NCBI GenBank assembly: GCA_037447655.1
Contig: JBBHKE010002343.1
Coordinates: forward strand, 62,001-126,000
Length of the DNA: 64,000 nt
Source: Zygnema cylindricum
Taxonomy: Eukaryota > Streptophyta > Zygnematophyceae > Zygnematales > Zygnemataceae
Direction of reading: 5' to 3'
Part shown: piece by piece, positions 10,523 to 20,981 of the stretch
How positions within the stretch are numbered: the stretch's first letter is position 1
How the letters are laid out: each line of letters opens with the position of its first letter
The notes under the pieces: generated by a model
The model's database searches: none
What the model was told of the DNA's origin: nothing
Seen by the model: only the letters and a program-made list of their open reading frames with translations
Program-made: the position numbers and the translations under genes

Positions 10523-11155
10523 CTCCCCTAAAAATTTAGACTCAATTACTCACTTAGTCCAATAGCATCTCTGCAAAACTCTAACATAGGAGCAGGAAGG
10601 GCTTTTTTTAACATGTCAGCCACCATATTCTCGTCCGGTAAATATTACAATTTAACGACTTTTGCAAGTATTTTTTCTCTAACAAAGTGAATCTAACATC
10701 CATGTGTTTGCTCTGAAAGTAATGGCTGGGGTTAGAGGCAATTGCAATGGTTGCCAGGTTGTCACACCACATAGCTTGAAGACTAGTTTGCATATACCCA
10801 AGTTCTTATAAAACAGACTTGACCCATAGAAGATCTTTGAGGGCGGAAGCTGCTGCCATAAATTGTGACTCCATTGTGGATTAAGCTGTAACCTTTTGTA
10901 ATTTTCTACTCCAGCAACAAGTTCCATCTCGAATCTTCAAAACAAAGCCGTTCGTAGATTCCTGCTTGGCATATCTCCATAGCTAGCATCGCTCCAGGTC
11001 TGTATTTTCACCTCTCCTCCTCCGAGTACAAGCTTAAGATTTTGAGTACCTGCAAGATGTCTTAGCACCCTTTTTGCAACTTCCCAGTCTGCCTTTTTAG
11101 GATTCTACAAACTTTTACTCAAGACCCCCACAGCTGCTGCAATATCATGTCTCGT
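10523..11155 (-). pseudogene. copia RNase H, element E4 (broken)
   Basis: RNase H would remove the RNA strand during reverse transcription. The frames at 10608-10793 and 10679-10927 show MWCDNLATIAIASNPSHYF and KHMDVRFTLLEKK, equivalent to the CDNQAAIAI and KHMDIRLSFVREK of the other copies, so the family is clear. The upstream part (WSDASYGD-like) lies near 10970-11010 in another frame. Several frameshifts are present. The domain is followed directly by the polypurine tract and LTR, the normal copia order. Confidence 0.8.
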
Positions 11156-12090
11156 TCAATTCCTGAAATATATAAGAGTTCCAACTACCTGTTTATATGG
11201 CTTTGAAGCCATAAACTCCTCCTCCCTTGACTCTAGACTCTCACACACCATAATGCCTGACTTTGAATCCTTTCCTTCCAATTTCTGCCTAAATTCCATG
11301 GGAGTTATAGATCCCTTTACATCTTTCATTTCAAATCTTTCCAACATGTTACCTATTGCTTCTTTCTCATTCAACAGAATCAACCTTTTGTTTTTTGTTT
11401 CTTTCTACCTGTATTCCTAAAATATACTTGGCCTCACCAAGGTCCTTCATCTCGAACCTAAACCTTAAAGTCGTTTTAAAGCGGTTTATTTCATCCATTT
11501 ACTTACTTATTAATAATAAGTCATCCACATGTATAGCAATGTATAGAATCCCATCCTCTCGTTATAAGACACATACAGAATGATCTGGGCTAATTCTCTT
11601 AAACCTAGCCCAGTCAAAAACTCATATTACTTCAAATTGCATTGACGCGGGGCTTGTTTTTGCCCATACATAGATATCATCAATTTACACACTAATTCTT
11701 CTTTCCCTTTTCAACATACATTTCACGTTGTTTCATATAAATGGTTTCTTCTAACTCTCCATGCAAGAAGGCCGTTTTAACATCCATTTTATGTATTTCC
11801 ATTTCTCTATAGCCACTAGACTTAGCAAAATTTTGACATGGGAAATCTGACAACTAGAGAGAAGGTTTCCTCAAAGTCGATAGCTTTTTTTTATTATAAC
11901 TTTTAGCTACTAGTATGGCCTTATACCTTTTGATGGTGGTGTTTGGGTTCAGCTTCACCTTGAATACCCATTTGCTGCCGATGGCTTTTCTGCTTGAAGG
12001 AAGATCCACCAGCTCCCATGTTTGTGCCTCCATAATAAACTTCATTTTCATCGTTTGCCCCCTTGACCCACTGATTTCTCTCAAGTGATG
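11156..12090 (-). pseudogene. copia reverse transcriptase, element E4 (HVDD)
   Basis: RT domain, with its C-terminal connection at 11156-11383 (NEKEAIGNMLERFEMKDVKG) and N-terminal entry at 11854-12084 (WELVDLPSSRKAIGSKWVF). The active-site codons at 11520-11531 read H-V-D-D instead of Y-V-D-D, while the following LLLISK is normal. The tyrosine to histidine change may be a single mutation. The palm region at 11640-11850 is full of frameshifts, so the gene is dead whatever that residue does. Confidence 0.8.
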
Positions 12091-12480
12091 AGAAAGCCTC
12101 TTGGATCGTTAGAGGCTCCTATGTAGCTTCAGAAAAAATCAAAGTAAGAGCTTGCTTGCAGACGGCTGCTAGATCGCTTTCCTCCCCGAAATTGTGAAGC
12201 TGTGATCGTCAGCAACCTCTAATTTTTCTGTTAAGTTTGAACCGTAACTTGAGCTGGTACACAGTTTGTATTAGTTCCTTCCGCCTGATGTGTAGCTTGT
12301 GGTGAAGAATCTTGTGAAGGCACCAGAGGAACTAAAGGAAGAGGTGTCCCGTTTGCTGGTAGAAAATAGACTCGCTGCGAATGGTGAAAAATGACATATT
12401 ATTGCTTTTCCTTGGCCAGTTGATCTTGCCCTTGAAAAAGGTTAACCAAATCTTGCTCATCTTTAATCTCGATATTCCTA
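12091..12480 (-). pseudogene. copia integrase-RT spacer, element E4
   Basis: Linker between integrase and RT, with no readable catalytic motif and many stops. Its place between the RT entry at 12084 and the integrase C-terminus at about 12480 identifies it. The sequence is unlike the spacers of families I-III, in keeping with a separate lineage. Confidence 0.55.
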
Positions 12481-13340
12481 GAAATAATCACTTTTTGTTT
12501 CTCGAATACAAAAACTCTATATCTTTTCGCATTATCATCATACCCCATGAAAATCCCATGTAGGCCTTTAACCTCCATTTTCCATCTATCCTGTGAAATA
12601 TCTAAAATAAAACACTCGCTGCCAAAGATTTTAAAGTGACTAACATCAGGTTTTTATCTTGTCCAAAGCTCATAAGGTGTAGAGCTGACAGATCTAGAAG
12701 CAATTCTATTTTTAATATAAACAACACAATTAAGTGTTTCAGCCCATATTTTCAAATCTAGCCCTTTATCTGCAAGCATGGATAGAGCACTCTCTCACAC
12801 CGTCCTATTTAATCTCTCAAAGACCCCATTCTGTTTTGGTGTATATGGAATTGTAAGATTGTGACTGATACCTTTCTGAAGGAGAATTTCTTCAAATTCC
12901 TTTGATGTGTATTTTCCGCCATTGTCTGATCTCAACGCCAATATTAGAACACCATGAAGCTTTTTAGCCCATGCTTTGTAGTGTTTAAAGTGAGTAAACA
13001 CTTCACTCTTATGTTGCATGACATAAACTTTGGTGTATCTCGAGTAGTCATATTTAAATGTGACCATATAGTGGACGCCTCCTGCCGACGCCACTTGTGA
13101 AGGACTGAGAACATCAAAATGTATTAGTTGCAAAACCCTTTCTTAATTGTGGTCTGTTTCCTGTCGAAGTGGAAATCTGTGGATCATGCCTAGTGAACAA
13201 CCATCACATGAGTTAATAGGATGAGATGTGAGAGAAACTCCATCAACTTTTCCCGAATTCACCATTTTCTTTAGACTATCATAATTCATGTGGCCTTATC
13301 TCTTATGCCACAACTCATTATCAAATTCGACACAGAAGTA
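12481..13340 (-). pseudogene. copia integrase, element E4 (broken)
   Basis: The core is at 12795-13133: LIHFDVLSPSQVASAGG carries the first catalytic aspartate (normally T-D), YDYSRYTKVYVM follows, then RSDNGGKYTSKEF with the second aspartate, and TPKQNGVFERLNRTV in the glutamate region. The zinc domain starts at 13300 (NELWHKR) and is damaged after that. The C-terminal part at 12500-12790 has the KRFW- and PYELW-type sequence in other frames. The two aspartates and the glutamate context are preserved, but the frame is not continuous. Confidence 0.82.
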
Positions 13341-13790
13341 GAGAACATCATTGTCCTTATATTCAGCCATGTCCATCCGGTACATTTTGCTAGCATCTCT
13401 AGTTCCTGTTACTGTTACTTTTCCTTTTTTGCTAACAACCTGTCTACCTTCTTTCAGAATGACTTCAAAACCTTTGCTCTCCACTAAAGATGTAGAAAAA
13501 AGATTCTTTTTAAAGTCTGGAACATACAAATCATTTTGAAGAGTTCTCTCTACCGAGTTTTCCCCCACATCTACCATTAAAGATACATCACCCTGAGCTG
13601 AGATTTGAAAACTCTTCCCACAAGCATAGTATATACTCTTTGGAGGCGTTTGCTGCAGAGATGTAAAAGCCGCCTTGTTCCAGCACATGTGGGCCGATGC
13701 TCCCGTATCCATGATCCATCTTTTATCCTTATGACCCTCCATTGCAGCCGCCATAGCAAATAAGTACGCTTCGTCTTGCTCATTGAAGCT
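13341..13790 (-). pseudogene. copia aspartic protease, element E4
   Basis: One open frame of 152 codons (13296-13754) covers nearly the whole protease: the active site WIMDTGASAHMC with DTG intact, then the beta-rich body (GKSFQISAQGDVSLMV, LYVPDFKKNLFSTSLV) and the start of the integrase zinc domain (ELWHKR). The DTG variant and the body sequence separate E4 from families I-III, which use DSG. It is the best preserved part of E4. The frame is cut off from gag by a stop and a shift near 13760-13960. Confidence 0.85.
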
Positions 13791-14738
13791 CAGAGACTCA
13801 TCTGCATTAGTTGCAGAAGCTGAAAAAAGAGCATTTCCACGAGTATGATTTCCAGAAAAGCCTCTGTGACATTGGCTTTGCTGCCACCCCTGCCTGTATA
13901 AACCTGTCTCATTAGCCTTTTTCAGCTTAGGACAGTACTTCTATCCATGACCTTTTTCAGAGCAATAGAAACAAGCAGTAGAAGATTGTCTATTTGGCCT
14001 CTGATTAAACTGATTAAACTGATTCTGATTATGGTTTAATTTATTCCTATTATGATTAAACTGAGCTCTTTTGTCAAAAAATGTTGCAAAAGCTTCAACC
14101 TTTCTTTCTCCTTCAATGATTTTAGTATTAGACTCTTCCTCCAATATAAGAATATATGCTAATTCAATCGACCAATTAGCTTTATCATGACTCATTAACT
14201 GAGCAGACACACCTTTCATGCTACTACAAAGTCCTCTCATAAGCAAAGCTTCTTGCAAAAACTCAAGAAACAACCCCCCAGCAGAAGAGTGTGCATCAAT
14301 AAGTGCACGAAAGTTGTCACGATACTCGACCATAGTTCCCCCCGAGTATTTGTACCCCCAAATTTTTCCAGCCACCAAGAGCTCCTCAAGGTCATTCGCT
14401 TTCTCAAAAGCAAATTTCAGTGATGTCCAAATCGCCTTTGCCTTCTTCATTTTCAAGCGAGACATGACCAGATTTTCTGAAATACAAAGAATTAGATTTT
14501 TCCTTGCCATGGAATTCTTTTTCGCCCAACTCGGATCTGTTTTATCAAGGGAGCCATCCAAGACCCCCAATAAGTTAGCTGTTTCAAACGAAGATTCAAC
14601 CATCGCCGCCCAATACACATACTTTTGGCCATTGAAGATAGGAATTCTTGACAAAAGGTCAAAAACCTTTTGTTCTACAACCACCGTTGCAAGAGGGGAA
14701 CCAGCAGTAGTAGTGGAAGTAGATATGGAAAACAGCAA
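13791..14738 (-). pseudogene. copia gag, element E4 (265-codon frame)
   Basis: Gag polyprotein start. The open frame 13941-14738 begins at ATG 14738 and holds the capsid core (FNGQKYVYWAAMVESSFE, VMSRLKMKKAKAIWTSL, YRDNFRALIDAH, MRGLCSSMKGVSAQL). It then has an asparagine- and glutamine-rich tail (residues about 220-250, repeats of FN, HN and NQ) and the first half of a CCHC knuckle (CFYCSEKGHG). A stop codon falls just after the knuckle histidine, before the last cysteine. The NQ-rich tail may bind RNA; that is inference. Confidence 0.85.
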
Positions 14739-14992
14739 AAGCTATGAAGCACCTACTCAACAGCCAACTTTCAGCTTCCACAAAATATGACTCAAATAGC
14801 CAATATGCCTCAAATTTTCCACATTTATAAACAATATAGTAATCTGACAATCCCAAAATTGCAATCTAAATGAGTTAGTAAACCATAAGATATGATGTCT
14901 GGAATTTTCCCAAAAACTGCCCTTAGAAAATCATATTCCAAAAATTGGATACTACAAAATTGGCTAAGTCCTAAGTTATTTACTCACAGTCT
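14739..14992 (-). other. E4 leader between 5' LTR and gag
   Basis: About 250 non-coding bases. I looked for a primer site next to the LTR and saw neither the half-tRNA motif nor TGGTATCAGAGC, so E4 may use another primer or the site may have decayed. Confidence 0.5.
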
Positions 14993-15565
14993 ATATCTAC
15001 TAGTCTACACTAATTTGGGTAACTATTATTGTGGTTATTATCTTGACTAACGATAAAGTATTCTACCTGTACGTTATTGTAGCGTAGTACCTCAAAAACC
15101 CTAAGTACTACTTTCCAAAAACCTAATTAGTGGAACACTATTTTCTATTACACTAAACTACAAAACAATGTTTATTCATATATAGTCAAATATCAAACCG
15201 TACAAAAAACGTTCCAGATGCTTAGTTAGCGGTAGTCGCTAGAGTGCAGCTGATTGTGGTCGTGTATTACGAAGCACGTGAGTGCTTCGTCACTTGTGGT
15301 CTCACGTGAAACAGGCTTGTGGTCCCTCGTGAATTATGCTTGTGGTCCTAGGTGAATATCGTCCGTCGGAACATATTCAATCAACGATGGTACTGTCGAG
15401 CCTTACCATATATTTCCAGAATACCGTGTTAAAATCCAGTTCGTTTGATTTTTATAAATCCTATCGTCAACTGCGTGACGCGTGTGGCTGACTGTCAGCG
15501 CCACTCCATTAAACCTGCATACGATCTCTTGCCGACGCATGTCTCTGTAAAAGTACAATATATTC
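14993..15565 (-). repeat. E4 5' LTR, inner part (split by E5)
   Basis: It matches the E4 3' LTR up to TATTC at 15561-15565. There E5 is inserted, and the LTR resumes at 22016. Confidence 0.85.
15561..15565. repeat. target duplication of E5 (TATTC)
   Basis: TATTC precedes E5 here and follows it at 22011-22015. The uninterrupted E4 LTR has one such site (ACTCTATTG in the other copy). Confidence 0.9.
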
Positions 15566-15873
15566 TGAAACTCAGAGACCTCCATAAGTCCTCAGAGTGG
15601 ACAGCTTCCAAGAAGCCTCTAGGATAATCCTGACCCCTTTGTGTTTAAGCAAAAATAACTGCCACCCTGGCAGACAAAAACTCTGACCAACTTCATCCCT
15701 GTGAAGACAAGACTCCCCTGAGTCGATAGCATAAAGAATCTCTGAATTTGCTCCCCTGAGCAGTAAGTTATGGAGGGTCAAAGTTGACCTTTTGTACAAA
15801 AGCTCTCTGGGAGAGGGGGTCCTATCTTCTAATTTTTCTAAGTCCTATCTCTCTCACAGACTCTATCTACTGA

Positions 15874-15949
15874 TGTACGGAACCAATCAGAATTGAGTTC
15901 TGTACGCAAAAGTACAACTGCCGGTGTACTTTATGTACGGACATTGTAC
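15874..15949. promoter_or_regulatory. cluster of GTAC motifs in E5 3' LTR
   Basis: Six GTAC cores and an AACCAATC box within 76 bases. The same arrangement, with four to six GTACs, recurs in the LTRs of families I, II, III and N. GTAC is the core bound by plant SBP-box factors and copper-response regulators; a role here is inference. Confidence 0.45.
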
Positions 15950-16328
15950 GACATGGCCAAAATGTCGACACATGTCAAATCCGGATTCGGTGCCATAATC
16001 TCCGGAGATTCCACAATCCAACGGAATTTCGCCACGCGTCATCCGATGTGGCGATGGCCACAAACCGCCGAAATCTTCCTCCGCGATCTCGGCGCTAATC
16101 CCGGCCGTCCGATTAAATTCGGCTTTAATCGTAGCCGTAATAAATACATGCGCGGTATTTGTTTCATTTACGAAACAAATGCGCGGTACTGATTTTTGTC
16201 CGTACCGTAAGTCGTACATTATATATTACTGGATCTATGTATCCCGTAATTCATTTCAGTTAAATGGTTTATCGCACGTATACATATTTAAATAAATATC
16301 AAACTATATGATACGTAACACTACCGCT

Positions 16329-16407
16329 AGACTAAACGGCTAAGGCTACCGGCTATTTCCTGCCTGCCGGCCGGTAGGTACAAGGATCAAATCCTGCCGC
16401 CGGCACA
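16329..16407 (+). other. tRNA-like module in E5 3' LTR (antisense)
   Basis: D-arm-like GACTAAACGGCTAAGGC, a TACCGGC/GCCGGTA stem and the B-box-like GGATCAAATCC, followed by GCCGGCA. It lies about 205-285 bases from the outer LTR end. Confidence 0.55.
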
Positions 16408-16613
16408 TGACTTTTACTTAAATAAATAAACCCTAATATAATTTCCCGTAAACCTCAGGATAGCGAAGGTAGCCATGGCTCTAGCTTCCTCTCCAATTTC
16501 TCAGTGACTGCGACAAGTTTGAGAGTTGGAGAGAGAAGTTAGAGATAGACTGCCTCGACTTCTATATTTCTTTTCAGACCTAGAAAATACTAATAAAACC
16601 ATTAGTTTCTACA

Positions 16614-17610
16614 CTCCCCTTATTTTCTTGTCAATCTTTAATTTCAGACCACACTTCTCCCTGCAAAAAATTAGCTTAGGGGAAGGCACAGGTTTGGTCA
16701 TCATATCTGCTACCATCTCACTATCTGGTCTGTACTCTAAACTGATTATTTTGTTTTCTACTTTCTCTCTAACAAAGCTGAGTCTGATGTCCATGTGTTT
16801 GGCTTTAAAATGGTGTTTAGGATTGGCAGAAATAGCGATTGCTGCCTGATTATCACAAAATATTTTCTGCACACCACTCTTAAGGTGACCAAGCTCACCA
16901 AGCAAAGACTTGACCCACATCAATTCTTTTACAGCAGAGCAAGAGGCCATATACTCAGCCTCCATGGTGGACTGAGCAATAACCTTTTGCTGTTTGCTAC
17001 TCCAACAGCAAGCCCCATCACCCACATATAATACATATCCAGAAGTACATCTCCTCATCGGAGCATCACCATAACTGGCATCACTCCAAGTAGTGATGTC
17101 AGTATTCTCCCCACCCAAATGCAACCATAGATCTCTAGTTCCTACCAAGTATCTAAAGACTCTCTTAGCTGCCTCCCAATCCTTCTTAGTGGGAGCATTT
17201 AGACTTCTACTCAGCACTCCTACAGCTGCAGCTAAATCTGGCCGGGTACAATTCATAAAATAGATTAGACTTCCCACTACTTGCCTGTAAGGAATAGTCT
17301 GCATGAACTTCGTTTCATCAGGAGATAATTCCTCGTCTAAGACCATGACTCCTTCTTCCTCACTCCCCTCACTTCCCTTTTTCAATTCCATTGGAGTTGT
17401 ATAACTATTAGCTTTATCCATTTGAAATTTTTCAAGCATGTTCCCTATTGCTTCCTTTTGAGTCAATCTTATAATTTTTCTTTTTCGGTCTCTCTCTACT
17501 TGAATTCCCAAAATATATTTTGCTTCCCCCATATCCTTCATTTCAAATCTCCCCTTAAGATCGGTTTTCAGTTTATTAATTTTTTCCATTGATTTACTTA
17601 AAACAAGCAA
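16614..17610 (-). CDS. copia RNase H with RT C-terminal connection, element E5
   Basis: Open frame of 333 codons on the minus strand (16609-17610). It covers the end of RT (KFQMDKANSYTTPMELK after MKDMGEAKYILGIQ), the connection IPYRQVVGSLIYFMNCTRPD, and a full RNase H domain with the acidic residues in TTWSDASYGD, TMEAEYMA and CDNQAAIAI, ending with KHMDIRLSFVREKVE and the tail MVADMMTKPVPSPK. All RNase H motifs look intact. It would act inside the particle to remove RNA from the hybrid. It is now cut off from the rest of the polyprotein by the RT frame break near 17600. Confidence 0.88.
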
Positions 17611-18422
17611 ATTATCAACATAAATTGCAATAAATATAAAACCTTCCTCATCTTCGAAACATAGATTGAGTGATGTGAGCTGATCCGAATATATCCTAGA
17701 CCGGTAAGAAACTCATCAAGCTTCTTATTCCAATGTCGAGGCGCGTGTTTCAAACCATAAAGAGATTTAATCAGCCGGCATACCTTACTCTCCTCTCCTT
17801 CTTCCACAAACCCTTCGGGTTGTCGCATGAAGATCTCCTCTTCCAATTCTCCATGCAAAAAGGCTGTTTTGATGTCCATCTGGTGCACTTCCATGTCATC
17901 CGCCGCTGCTAAACTGAGAAGTATGTGGACGGAGGGAAATCTGACCACCGGGGCAAAGGTTTCCTCGTAGTCAATTCCTTCCTTTTGTGTAAATCCCTTT
18001 GCCACTAATCTGGTCTTGTAGCGCTCGATTGTGTTATCTAGGTTCATTTTTAGTTTGAAAACCCACTTACAACCGATTAGTTTTCGGTTAGGTGGACAGT
18101 CCACCAGCTCCCAAGTATCGGCTGCCATGATTGAAGCCATCTCCTCATTGATGACTGTCTTCAACCGATTTCTTTCTGAACAAGGCATCGCCTCTCCATA
18201 AGTTTGAGGTTCATCTTGATGAGATAGTTTAGTTACCTTGTTATTAACCTGTTTTTCTTGCAGTTTTTTGCTACTTCTCCTTCCCCCCTCAAAATCTGAG
18301 GCCGGAATAGATGGTTCTCGTGGATTCTTTCGAACAAACTCGACTTCTCCCCTATCCCTTGATTCCGAATCAATTTCCACCACGTCTTCCGCTTCGAGTA
18401 GAGTTGTCACTGGAGTTTCCAC
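17598..18422 (-). pseudogene. copia reverse transcriptase and spacer, element E5 (YVDN)
   Basis: Open frame of 274 codons with the spacer (FEGGRRSSKKLQEKQ), the RT entry TWELVDCPPNRKLIGCK, FTQKEGIDYEETFAPVV and the palm MDIKTAFLHGELEEE, then SKVCRLIKSLYGLKHAPR. The frame shifts near 17650. In the correct frame the active site at 17611-17622 reads Y-V-D-N, so the second catalytic aspartate is lost by one base change (GAT to AAT). EA keeps YVDD at the same place. E5 therefore lacks working RT on two counts. Confidence 0.88.
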
Positions 18423-18938
18423 AGCCGAGTCCTTTTCGGTCTGATTTGTTCCTGCAAGAATGTCATCGTCTCTAAAACCTGGATAGTTAGGAAGCTCAAA
18501 GTCATTAGAATTTTTGACTCAAATCTGATTTTTACTGACTTTGTATATTTGAAGGGATCTAAGACTTTCCTTCATCCATAACTACTAGATGCTTTACTAA
18601 GATTATATCTTCTCTTTTTAGATCATAAACTCTATATCCTTTAACATCCTCATCATATCCTAATAAGTATCCCGGTTTTCCTTTAGGATCTAGCTTCCAA
18701 TTAGACCAATCTGTATCTAGACTGAATACTTGACTGCCGAAAACCTTGAAATGAGATAAGTGTGGTTTCCGGCCTGTCCATCTCTCATAAGGTGTTTGAT
18801 CTTTTATAGCTGAAGTAAGAACTCTATTTTTGAGTTAATAAGCACAGTTCATTGCTTCTACCCAAAACCTTTTTCCTATCTTCTTATCCGACAACATACT
18901 TATAGCACTATCACTTAGTGTTCTATTTAACCTTTCAC
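18423..18938 (-). pseudogene. copia integrase C-terminal part, element E5
   Basis: C-terminal integrase sequence after the frameshift near 18988: KRFWVEAMNCAY-type, LTSAIKDQTPYERWTGRK, LKVFGSQVFSLDTDWSNWK, GKPGYLLGYDEDVKGYRVYD. A stop interrupts it near 18838. Next to it, at 18423-18570, is the acidic linker leading to RT. Confidence 0.8.
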
Positions 18939-20246
18939 CTACCCCATTCTGTTCTGGATTTTCTGGAACTGTCTTTTGGTGTTGAACCCATCTTCCCTCA
19001 AAAAATCCTCAAACTGGTTAGAAGTATACTCTCCACCATTGTCACTCCTTACTCTCTTGATTCGAGTTTCATGGAGTTTTTCGCTCCATGCTTTATATTG
19101 TCTAAAACAGTCCTCAGCCTCTGACTTGTTTTTCAAAAAATATACTCGGGAATACCGAGACCAATCATCAGTTATAGTCATCATAAATCTCTTCCCCCCC
19201 CGTGAGGGCACTCTAGCCGGTCCCCAAATATCTGTGTGTACTAGATCTAGAAGTTTTTCTCCTTTGTAGGTGGCTGTTTTTGGAAAGGGTAATCTGTGTG
19301 CTTTACCTTGAGCACACCCACTACAATCACTTATATCATCACTCTCACTGAACTGAATCCCTTCCACCACTCCCATCTTTTTCATCTCTCTTAACTTATC
19401 TAGATTCACATGCCCAAGCCTCTTATGCCACATCATAATATCATGAACACCAGCATAATAAAGTTTCTTCGTTTCATTACTTAAGATCAGCCTAAACATC
19501 CCATGGCTACCTTTCTCAGCAATGAAATAGACATCCTCCTCAAAACTAGCAGTAAAGACTCCTTCCCTAGTGCTAGTGAAAAAACCCTTATCATCTAATA
19601 CTGATGTATAGATAAGATTTTTGTTCAGCTCCGGAATAAACAATACATCGGAGAATGTTAATATGGATGTCTTTCCTTTTACTAACACTTTCAGGTCTAC
19701 CGATCCTACAAGAGTAGTGGTGACTATCCTCTCATCCCCGTACTCTATCTCTACGGTGGGAATATTTCTTATCTTAGTGAACACGTGTCTATCCTTACAC
19801 ATGTGCATTGAGGCACCTGAATCTATAATCCAGCCTGCTTCACCTTTCAATCCACCGTAAGCACATTTCTGCCTTCGTGGAATTTCAACCTCAGTTTTCG
19901 CCTCCAACTCCTCATCCAAATGGAGCTCATCGTCCTCGTCCTCGGATTCCGCCTCAAGTACCTGTGTGACAAGGGCCTTTTTCTTTCCTCTCGGGGTACC
20001 ACCGGTCTGCCCCTCCTTTAACCGAAGCTCGGTTAGCTTGGTGCACTCTGCCATATAGTGCCCCGGTTTCTTACAAAAATGACATAAACCTTTGGGAGCC
20101 CTTGGTTCGAACTTGCCAACCTGTTTTTTCTGCTCCATACCCCCATAGTTTCCGACTGGTTTCTGGGAATCCTTGTTCCTCCAATCGGTCGCTGTTGCCA
20201 AGGCTTGGCCACTCTTTCCTCCCCTTCGGATCTCAATCGTATTCTC
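18939..20246 (-). CDS. copia nucleocapsid, protease and integrase core, element E5
   Basis: Open frame of 420 codons (18939-20201), in the same frame as gag and separated from it only by the UGA at 20247-20249. In order: CCHC knuckle CHFCKKPGHYMAEC (about residues 37-50), acidic linker, IPRRQKCAYGG, protease active site WIIDSGASMHMC (about residue 128, DSG intact), integrase zinc domain WHKRLGHVNLDKL with CSGCAQGKAH, catalytic D in VHTDIWGPAR, DDWSRYSRVYF, and second D in RVRSDNGGEY. A one-base deletion near 18988 (GAACCCATC against GAACCCCATC in EA) ends the frame before the catalytic glutamate. Confidence 0.9.
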   Translation of the reverse strand, partial: ENTIEIRRGGKSGQALATATDWRNKDSQKPVGNYGGMEQKKQVGKFEPRAPKGLCHFCKKPGHYMAECTKLTELRLKEGQTGGTPRGKKKALVTQVLEAESEDEDDELHLDEELEAKTEVEIPRRQKCAYGGLKGEAGWIIDSGASMHMCKDRHVFTKIRNIPTVEIEYGDERIVTTTLVGSVDLKVLVKGKTSILTFSDVLFIPELNKNLIYTSVLDDKGFFTSTREGVFTASFEEDVYFIAEKGSHGMFRLILSNETKKLYYAGVHDIMMWHKRLGHVNLDKLREMKKMGVVEGIQFSESDDISDCSGCAQGKAHRLPFPKTATYKGEKLLDLVHTDIWGPARVPSRGGKRFMMTITDDWSRYSRVYFLKNKSEAEDCFRQYKAWSEKLHETRIKRVRSDNGGEYTSNQFEDFLREDGFNTKRQFQKIQNRMG

Positions 20247-20981
20247 TCAAACGAGAATCATCCCTACCACTGAGTTCCATATCCACCTTGAGTCCGGCAA
20301 GTCCTGCACACGGTTGACTATGTTCTCGAACTCATCAGGTAACTTCATTAGTAAACAGTTAACTTTTTCTTTTTCACTAAAAACTTTACCCGCACTCTTT
20401 AGCTCCATTAAGAGTGTAGCAAGCTCATTGCAAAAATCCAACATATTTCCCCCTTTGTATTTATACTCCTTAACTTTCTGATCAGCCAACTGTTGTTGCT
20501 GAATCGTACCACTTCGGTACATCTCTATGAGAGCCATCCAAAGATCGGATGCCCTCTCTACCTGCAAATGAGGACGTGCAAGTCCTTGAGTGAGATGGCG
20601 TAGGATGAAGTGCTTTGCCGCCATATTGTTGAAGTCCCAGGTTTCAGTATCATTCTCCTCGTTCCTCGGAATACGTGACATGAATGCTAAACCAGTTGCT
20701 ATTGGTGTGGTCGCCTCCTTCTCTTTTCCTTTGTCCACCACCTCTCCTTCCTTTGTTTCCTCCGTTGAAGGTGAATCCTCTTTCTTGGTGAATCTGCTTC
20801 CTTTAAACCCTGGAGGAATTCCAAGACTTGATGGACGCCCCAATCGTCCACTCACTATCCCCCAAAACCTTTTTTCGCATAGAGCTCCTATCATCATACT
20901 TTCCCAGTATATGAAGCCAGTTCCATTAAAGATTGGTACCCTAGAGGGTGGGCCCATAACCTGAAACTTTGAGACCTCCAT
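20247..20981 (-). CDS. copia gag, element E5 (starts inside the LTR)
   Basis: Gag capsid precursor of 244 codons that forms the particle. The ATG at 20979-20981 is inside the 5' LTR, 20 bases before its end, and the frame passes through the primer site (Q-V-M-G-P-P-S-R-V-P). It goes on with FNGTGFIYWESMMIGALCEKRFWGI, ASDLWMALIEMYRSGTIQ, MLDFCNELATLLMELKSAGK and VNRVQDLPDSRWIWNSVVG. A UGA at 20247-20249 ends it after MILV; EA has the same UGA, E3 has ATG and F has CGG there. I chose this start because the same LTR ATG is conserved in families I and III. Confidence 0.88.
   Translation of the reverse strand: MEVSKFQVMGPPSRVPIFNGTGFIYWESMMIGALCEKRFWGIVSGRLGRPSSLGIPPGFKGSRFTKKEDSPSTEETKEGEVVDKGKEKEATTPIATGLAFMSRIPRNEENDTETWDFNNMAAKHFILRHLTQGLARPHLQVERASDLWMALIEMYRSGTIQQQQLADQKVKEYKYKGGNMLDFCNELATLLMELKSAGKVFSEKEKVNCLLMKLPDEFENIVNRVQDLPDSRWIWNSVVGMILV
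20947..20961 (-). promoter_or_regulatory. primer binding site of E5, half-tRNA type
   Basis: GGTTATGGGCCCACC on minus, directly against the LTR end at 20962. All 15 bases complement the initiator tRNA-Met anticodon region. It is in the gag reading frame. Confidence 0.8.

Larger units (their letters stand above)
15566..16613 (-). repeat. E5 3' LTR (1048 bp)
   Basis: TGAAACTCAGAG at the left, TTAGTTTCTACA at the right. It holds six GTAC motifs between about 15874 and 15949, the antisense tRNA-like module at 16329-16407, and CCATGG near the outer end. Confidence 0.95.

Noticed and set aside
14218-14790. 190-codon plus-strand frame opposite E4 gag
   Set aside because: Shadow of the gag frame on the other strand; composition mirrors gag codons.
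15887-16219. Open frames of 99-110 codons on both strands in the E5 LTRs (again at 21283-21615)
   Set aside because: They lie in non-coding LTR sequence, resemble each other only because the two LTRs are near copies, and are broken in EA, E3 and F.
20590-20964. Serine-rich plus-strand frames opposite gag (also 35577, 61552, 8519)
   Set aside because: Antisense shadows of gag in family II copies; they exist only because the gag frame is open.
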